The notes under the pieces: model-generated | Told to the model about the DNA's origin: nothing | What the model saw: the letters and a program-made list of their open reading frames with translations, nothing else | Database searches by the model: none | Assembly: GCA_029881725.1 (NCBI GenBank) | Contig: JAOUMB010000025.1 | Location: forward strand, 1-38,539 | Length of the DNA stretch: 38,539 bases | Source of the DNA: Nitrospirota bacterium | Lineage (GTDB): Bacteria > Nitrospirota > JACRHL01 | Direction: 5' to 3' | Shown here: piece by piece, positions 34,931 to 38,539 of the stretch | How positions within the stretch are numbered: the first letter of the stretch is position 1 | Layout: each line of letters begins with the position of its first letter | Translations under genes and position numbers: made by a program

Positions 34931-35410
34931 CTAGAACGGGATGTCATCGTCGGTAAAGTCCGGCGGCCCGAAGTCGGACCCGCCTCCGTTACCCGCGCCA
35001 CCCATACCGCCCGGGGAACCCTGGGCAGCCGCATTACCGCCATAGGAACGACCCGAATCCTCACCGGCGGCCATGGTCTCCTGGCGACGGGGCATGAAGC
35101 GCACGCTCTGGGCCACCACCTCGTGCTTGCTGCGCTTGGTGCCGTCCTCGGCCTCCCAGCGGCGCTGGGACAGGCGTCCGTCGACAATCACGCCACCACC
35201 CCGGGTGAGGTACTGGCTGCACGACTCGGCCTGCTTGCCGAACACCACCACGTCCACGTAGCAGACGTCCTCGCGGGTTTCCTCGCCCTGCCGGTAGCGG
35301 TGGTTGATCGCCAGCGGCAGGGAAGCCACCGCGTTGCCGTTGGGGGTATAGCGGAGTTCCGGATCGCGCGTCAGGTTGCCGATCAGGATCACCTTGTTGA
35401 AGCTGGTCAT
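34931..35410 (-). CDS. ssb: single-stranded DNA-binding protein
   Basis: 159 residues with one OB fold (residues 1-110: SFNKVILIGNLTRDPELRYTPNG, WRTE-like YVDVVVFGKQAE, GGVIVDGRLSQRRWE). A Gly-rich flexible linker follows, and the acidic tip DDDIPF, which binds partner proteins, closes it. It coats single-stranded DNA as a tetramer. It lies between rpsF and rpsR, 3 bases after rpsF, the common rpsF-ssb-rpsR order. About 68 bases separate it from rpsR. Confidence 0.97.
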   Translation of the reverse strand: MTSFNKVILIGNLTRDPELRYTPNGNAVASLPLAINHRYRQGEETREDVCYVDVVVFGKQAESCSQYLTRGGGVIVDGRLSQRRWEAEDGTKRSKHEVVAQSVRFMPRRQETMAAGEDSGRSYGGNAAAQGSPGGMGGAGNGGGSDFGPPDFTDDDIPF

Positions 35411-35413
35411 CGC

Positions 35414-35821
35414 CTACTCTCCGGTTGCGGCGGCAGCGGGCTCTTTGTCGGCCGTGGGTTCGGCCTTGTCTTCGGTAGCCGCGGACGCCTTCGCCTCGGT
35501 TTCCCCGGCGCCCGAATTGGCGCCAGCGGTGGCCGGATCTTCCTTGAGCCGGATGGTCAGGAACTTGAGGTAGGCCTCGTCCAGGCGGAACAGACGCTCC
35601 ATCTCCGACAGCACCTCGGGGGTAGCCACGTAGCGGACCAGCTGATAGTTGCCCTTGGACTGCTTGGCGATGTCGTACGCCAGCCGCTTGTTACCCCAGT
35701 TCTCGCGGTAGTAGATGCGCCCGCCGTTATCGGTGATGCGTTTCTCCACCTCGCCCTTGGCGGTGTCGCCGCCCTCACCCGCTTCCGGGTGAATGATGTA
35801 CAGGGTTTCGTAGCAATGCAT
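35414..35821 (-). CDS. rpsF: 30S ribosomal protein S6 with acidic Ala-rich tail
   Basis: 135 residues from ATG 35821, fixed by AGGAGG about six bases upstream; a longer open frame to 35914 carries no S6 sequence. The S6 core covers residues 1-95 (CYETLYIIHPEA, GRIYYRENWGNKRLAYDIAKQSKGNYQLVRYVATPEVLSEMERLFRLDE). About 38 residues of Ala, Glu, Lys and Thr follow, ending ATGE. E. coli S6 also has a disordered tail, which RimK extends with glutamate. First gene of rpsF-ssb-rpsR-DUF2232. Confidence 0.97.
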   Translation of the reverse strand: MHCYETLYIIHPEAGEGGDTAKGEVEKRITDNGGRIYYRENWGNKRLAYDIAKQSKGNYQLVRYVATPEVLSEMERLFRLDEAYLKFLTIRLKEDPATAGANSGAGETEAKASAATEDKAEPTADKEPAAAATGE

Positions 35822-35845
35822 GCGCGCCTCCTGGTCTGTATGGCC

Positions 35846-35918
35846 CCGGCCGCGCAAGGCCGGAGCGAGGTTGATAAAAAAGGAAGCGTAGTATACGGAT
35901 TCTTTCCCAACCACGCAA
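35846..35918 (-). promoter_or_regulatory. rpsF operon promoter and leader hairpin
   Basis: On the - strand TATACT (35895-35890) is a 5/6 -10 box, with TTGCGT (35918-35913) 17 bases upstream as a poor -35. The start would be near 35883. The leader contains a perfect hairpin, CCGGCC-TTGCGC-GGCCGG (35863-35846), 25 bases before the start codon. S6:S18 complexes are known to bind a structured site in the rpsF leader of many bacteria; whether this hairpin is that site is inference. Confidence 0.4.
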
Positions 35919-35948
35919 TCGGAACCCCTCCCGGCATGCGGGTCGCCG

Positions 35949-35957
35949 TGGTATAAA
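35949..35957 (+). promoter_or_regulatory. extended -10 promoter of elbB
   Basis: TGGTATAAA on the + strand, 5/6 to TATAAT with the TGn extension, without a -35 at the usual distance. The predicted start near 35964 leaves a leader of about 50 bases. Confidence 0.45.
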
Positions 35958-36015
35958 AAACCGGAATGCCGGCGCGAGCCCGGCCCTTTGGCAACCGGAT
36001 CCAGGGAGGGAAAAC

Positions 36016-36675
36016 ATGAAAACCGTTGGTGTGGTGCTTTCCGGGTGCGGGGTGTATGACGGCACGGAGATTCACGAAGCGGTGATCACCCTGCTCGCGC
36101 TGGACCGGGCCGGCGCCCGCGCCGTGTGCATGGCTCCGGATGTGGATCAGACCCACGTCATCGACCACCGCACCGGCCAGGAGATGCCGGGCGCGCGCAA
36201 CGTGCTGGTGGAGGCGGCGCGCATCTGCCGGGGCGACATCCGCGACATCCGCGACGTAAAGTCCGCCGAACTGGATGCGCTGATCTTTCCCGGCGGCTTT
36301 GGCGCGGCCAAAAATCTGTCGTCTTTCGCCTTTCAGGGGGCGGATTGCACGGTGCATGGAGAGGTCACCCGGCTGACCCGGGACATCCATCAGGCCGGTA
36401 AGCCCATCGGCACCATGTGCATCGCCCCCGCGGTGGTGGCGCGCATCTTCGGCGGCGAGATCCGCCTCGACCTTACCGTGGGCTCCGACGCCGACGAGGC
36501 GGCCGTGGCCATTGGACGGATGGGCGGCCACCATGTGGACACACCGGTCACCGATATCGTGGTGGATGCCGCCAACAAGGTGGTTTCCACCCCTGCCTAC
36601 ATGTGCGCCCGCAGCATCTCCGAAGCGGCCACCGGCATCGAAAAACTGGTGGGCAGGGTGCTCGAGATGACATAA
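36016..36675 (+). CDS. elbB: ElbB-type glyoxalase (DJ-1/PfpI superfamily)
   Basis: 219 residues. The protein begins KTVGVVLSGCGVYDGTEIHEAV and has the FPGGFGAAKNLSSFA loop; the nucleophile elbow is TMCIAPAV with Cys135. These mark ElbB (also called isoprenoid biosynthesis protein with amidotransferase-like domain), shown in E. coli to act as a glyoxalase III-like enzyme. AGGGAGGG lies five bases before the ATG. It stands alone and ends at a shared terminator with dksA. Confidence 0.94.
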   Translation: MKTVGVVLSGCGVYDGTEIHEAVITLLALDRAGARAVCMAPDVDQTHVIDHRTGQEMPGARNVLVEAARICRGDIRDIRDVKSAELDALIFPGGFGAAKNLSSFAFQGADCTVHGEVTRLTRDIHQAGKPIGTMCIAPAVVARIFGGEIRLDLTVGSDADEAAVAIGRMGGHHVDTPVTDIVVDAANKVVSTPAYMCARSISEAATGIEKLVGRVLEMT

Positions 36676-36708
36676 AAAAGGCCCCCGGATCACCGGGGGC
36701 CTTTTTTT
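36674..36708 (+). terminator. bidirectional terminator between elbB and dksA
   Basis: A perfect 9-bp stem, GGCCCCCGG (36680-36688) with CCGGGGGCC (36693-36701), and a 4-base ATCA loop is flanked by six A on the left and seven T on the right, so it works for both convergent genes. Confidence 0.92.
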
Positions 36709-36732
36709 AAAAGCCGTAATCCGAAGGCGGCG

Positions 36733-37110
36733 TCAGGTGACGTCCATCGCCTCCTGGGCTTCCTGCTCAGTCTTGCACTCGATGCACAGGGTGGTTACCG
36801 GACGCGCCTTGAGGCGCTCCATAGCGATGTCCTCGCCGCATTCCTCGCAGGATCCGTAGTTGCCGTTGGCAATCCGCTCCAGGGCACCCTCGATCTTCAC
36901 CAGCAGCTTCTGCTCGCGGCCACGCATGCGGATGTTCAGGTTCTGGTCCTGCTCCGCGGTGGCCTGATCGCTCATGTCGGGAAAGTTCGTGCCTTCGGTG
37001 CCCATGGCGCCGGTGGTGATGATCTCCTCGGTCAGCGCCAGAATATCGTCGCGCTGCTTCTCGAGAATCTCACGAACCTCGCTAAAGTCTCTCGTTCCGC
37101 TTCCAGCCAT
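36733..37110 (-). CDS. dksA: DksA/TraR-family transcription factor
   Basis: 125 residues from ATG 37110 (GGGGTG eight bases upstream); ATG 37125 is possible, and longer openings are not protein-like. A coiled coil is followed by the tip motif DxxDxA (Asp45, Asp48, Ala50), which marks true DksA acting in the RNA polymerase secondary channel with ppGpp. The zinc finger has Cys88, Cys91, Cys109 and Cys112 (CEECGE and CIECK). It is shorter than E. coli DksA (151 residues). It is divergent from a tRNA cluster, a class of genes that DksA controls. Confidence 0.93.
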   Translation of the reverse strand: MAGSGTRDFSEVREILEKQRDDILALTEEIITTGAMGTEGTNFPDMSDQATAEQDQNLNIRMRGREQKLLVKIEGALERIANGNYGSCEECGEDIAMERLKARPVTTLCIECKTEQEAQEAMDVT

Positions 37111-37187
37111 TCCGAAACACCCCATAATGTGGCAATACATCACCGCCCTGAAACACAGGCGGCACCCGGCCAACTTCAGAACGCAGG

Positions 37188-37217
37188 ATGGTAATCCACA
37201 CCCCACCAAAAAGTCAA
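37188..37217 (-). promoter_or_regulatory. dksA promoter
   Basis: TTGACT (37217-37212) and TACCAT (37193-37188) are spaced by 18 bases on the - strand. The transcript would start near 37181 with a leader of about 70 bases. Confidence 0.5.
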
Positions 37218-37247
37218 CACCGGCCCCGGCATCCGGCACCAAATCCC

Positions 37248-37283
37248 TTGACAAGCCACCCCCTATTCCGTTAGAAATAACGG
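37248..37283 (+). promoter_or_regulatory. tRNA cluster promoter with palindrome over the -10 box
   Basis: TTGACA (37248-37253) is a perfect -35 and TAGAAA (37272-37277) lies 18 bases on. A perfect inverted repeat CCGTTA-GAAA-TAACGG (37268-37283) covers the -10 box and could be an operator. A GC-rich stretch (GGCCCTGCC) follows where the start should lie, which is the discriminator type of stringently controlled stable RNA promoters. The tRNA begins at 37308. Confidence 0.55.
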
Positions 37284-37307
37284 CCCTGCCGATAGGGGGG
37301 TTTGAAC

Positions 37308-37384
<77 letters not shown>

Positions 37385-37449
37385 CCCCTGCCCTTGCCGC
37401 CGGGGTTGGAGGGCCGGAAGGCCGGACCGCGGGCGAAGCACTTGAGTCT

Positions 37450-37526
37450 GCGCCTGTAGCTCAGATGGATAGAGCAGCGGCCTTCTAAGCCGCCGGTCAG
37501 AGGTTCGAATCCTCTCAGGCGCGCCA
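37450..37526 (+). tRNA. tRNA-Arg (anticodon TCT)
   Basis: 77 bases; acceptor GCGCCTG/CAGGCGC, anticodon loop CTTCTAA within a CGGC/GCCG stem, T-loop GTTCGAATC, encoded CCA. It reads the rare AGA/AGG codons of a GC-rich genome. Confidence 0.97.
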
Positions 37527-37574
37527 CCTCCCGCCACGGGAGACCGGCGAACGGCACGGAGGGAAATAATTTAT

Positions 37575-37651
37575 GGTGGGCGTAGCTCAGTTGGTAGAGC
37601 CCCGGATTGTGATTCCGGTGGTCGCGGGTTCAAGCCCCGTCGCTCACCCCA
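37575..37651 (+). tRNA. tRNA-His (anticodon GTG)
   Basis: Acceptor GTGGGCG/CGCTCAC with one G-T pair, anticodon loop TTGTGAT within CCGGA/TCCGG, T-loop GTTCAAGCC, encoded CCA. The extra G at 37575 gives the G-1 opposite C73 that marks tRNA-His. Confidence 0.97.
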
Positions 37652-37654
37652 TTA

Positions 37655-37696
37655 AACAAAAGGGGATCGCGAAACGCGCGGTCCCCTTTTGTTTTT
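37655..37696 (+). terminator. terminator of the tRNA cluster
   Basis: Arms AACAAAAGGGGA (37655-37666) and TCCCCTTTTGTT (37682-37693), with an inner CGCG-AAA-CGCG stem, run into TTTTT. Strong intrinsic terminator for the Pro-Arg-His transcript. Confidence 0.9.
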
Positions 37697-37804
37697 CCGT
37701 AAGTCCGCAATAAGTCCAACGGAAGGAATTCCGGCTCCTTCTGACATCCCTCTGGACTTCCCCCGATTCTGTAGACACCTTGATGCGTAGATGGGCGAAG
37801 CAAG

Positions 37805-37840
37805 AGGCCCCTGCTGGTTCACCCCGGACGGGGGCCTTTT
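37805..37840 (+). terminator. hairpin with short T tract
   Basis: AGGCCCC (37805-37811) pairs with GGGGCCT (37831-37837), followed by TTT, on the + strand. The loop holds the stop codon of the possible small - strand gene, so on that strand it may end its transcript, although the T tract there is poor. Confidence 0.4.
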
Positions 37841-37971
37841 CTGTGCCTCCCCTTCGCGCGCGCGTAGCGGTCAGGAAACCACGCTTCCGGCAAATAGTCC
37901 GTCTCCAGACTCATGCCCGGTCGGATCTTCACCTTCGCGATGGTCTTCACTATTTCAGGTTCCGCATTCAC
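37819..37971 (-). CDS. possible 50-residue basic protein
   Basis: GTG 37971 is preceded by GGGGAGA six bases upstream. The 50 codons give a chain with even composition: an acidic start (NAEPEIVKTIAKVKIRPGMS), an aromatic middle (LPEAWFPDRYARA) and a basic end (KGRHRKGPRPG). I do not recognise it. It lies in the 450 bases between the tRNA terminator and the ATPase gene, on the opposite strand to both. The rest of that stretch holds two copies of AAGTCC 37704-37719 and no clear promoter. Confidence 0.4.
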   Translation of the reverse strand: MNAEPEIVKTIAKVKIRPGMSLETDYLPEAWFPDRYARAKGRHRKGPRPG

Positions 37972-38102
37972 GTGCTCTCCCCTGTCGAATAGACGGGCGC
38001 CGTGCTACTCTGTCTGGCATCGATCTCAACAACTTGTTGTCGGGTATCAGATGGGGGCCGACTATAGAAGGCCTGTAGATCACGGGCCGGAGTGTTTCCA
38101 CG

Positions 38103-38539
38103 ATGGCGCAGGACCCCTTCCCATTTGCCGGTCATCTCGCGAAGTTGACAAGGCCAAAAGCAAAAAATGTGTTTCTGAGGGAATCTCTCTTCTCGCAGCT
38201 GGATTTGGCGGTGGATGGGTCTTCGGTTTGGATTAGCGGACCCGCCGGAATGGGCAAGACAACGCTTGTTTCCAGCTATCTGGAAAGCCGGAAGCGAAAC
38301 CACATCTGGTTCCGCCTGGATGAAGCGGACATTGACCCGGCGACGTTTTTCTACTACCTGCGGATTGCGGCCGAAAAGCAGTCCCCCGGACTGGCGAAGA
38401 GCCTTCCGTTGCTCACTCCGGAGTACCTGCCGGGACTGACCACCTTCGCTCGGCAATTCTTCCGGACGATGTTCGACCGCGCCCCCCCCCCCTTCCTGGT
38501 CGTCCTGGACGATTTTCAGAACCTGCCAGCGAACAGCAT
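38103..38539 (+). CDS. STAND/MalT-like AAA ATPase, N-terminal part (cut by window end)
   Basis: The first 145 codons of a longer gene that is open to the end of the window. ATG 38103 has GGAG ten bases upstream. After HLAKLTRPKAKNVFLRESLFSQLD comes Walker A GPAGMGKTT (residues 46-54), then a W-x-R-LDEAD-x-DPATFFYYLR region and Walker B FLVVLDDFQNL. This arrangement matches the N-terminus of MalT/LuxR-type or BTAD-containing STAND regulators, which sense small molecules and activate transcription. The C-terminal sensor and DNA-binding part cannot be seen. A run of eleven C (38482-38492) lies before Walker B. Base use is a little less GC-biased at third positions than in the core genes. Confidence 0.8.
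   Translation, partial: MAQDPFPFAGHLAKLTRPKAKNVFLRESLFSQLDLAVDGSSVWISGPAGMGKTTLVSSYLESRKRNHIWFRLDEADIDPATFFYYLRIAAEKQSPGLAKSLPLLTPEYLPGLTTFARQFFRTMFDRAPPPFLVVLDDFQNLPANS

Noticed and set aside
37968-38456. 162-codon - strand frame opposite the STAND ATPase
   Set aside because: Antisense to a frame with clear Walker A and B motifs.

Overview
The window is GC-rich chromosomal DNA (about 60-65% GC by eye) from a Gram-negative bacterium. LpxC (lipid A synthesis), a Wzi-like outer-membrane protein and lipoproteins point to a Gram-negative envelope. DksA, ElbB and an N-terminally extended HslV fit a proteobacterial lineage. The gene order dprA-topA-trmFO-xerC-hslV, a b6-type split cytochrome b, an NFACT/RqcH protein and a DUF2232 gene after rpsR are seen in deep-branching or delta-like lineages, so Magnetococcia, Zetaproteobacteria, Desulfobacterota or Nitrospinota relatives are possible. 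This placement is inference and is not resolved by the window.

Layout: (1) 145-5687 is a signalling cassette on the + strand: a PhnD-like lipoprotein, a 1400-residue sensor kinase with seven PAS modules, and a stand-alone receiver, all overlapping. (2) 5725-10739 holds three surface-polysaccharide genes on the + strand: a Wzi-like protein, a NodU-type carbamoyltransferase and a WecA-type glycosyl-phosphate transferase. (3) 10773-20127 is a tightly packed - strand operon: short Hsp70, APH-like/P-loop kinase fusion, dprA, topA, trmFO, xerC, hslV. (4) 20344-23576 is a - strand respiratory operon: Rieske protein, cytochrome b6, subunit IV and a membrane-anchored tetraheme cytochrome c. (5) malQ (-) is followed by a 30-residue membrane peptide and a PuuD-like membrane protein (+). 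(6) An NFACT/RqcH-like gene (-) lies divergent to a pair of histidine kinases (+) whose defects look complementary. (7) fabH and lpxC (-), then a DUF4388 gene (+). (8) The rpsF-ssb-rpsR-DUF2232 operon (-). (9) elbB (+) converges on dksA (-), which is divergent from a Pro-Arg-His tRNA cluster. (10) Past the tRNAs lie a possible 50-residue protein (-) and the start of a STAND/MalT-like ATPase running off the window, a setting typical of a tRNA-anchored accessory region.

The most interesting points are the sensor cassette that lacks any transporter, the two adjacent kinases of which one has a good ATPase and the other a good phospho-acceptor, the b6-type quinol oxidoreductase with a tetraheme partner, the 30-residue peptide/PuuD-like pair behind a leader terminator, and hslV without hslU. 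No CRISPR array, rRNA or insertion sequence was seen. Promoter calls were made by eye against consensus.
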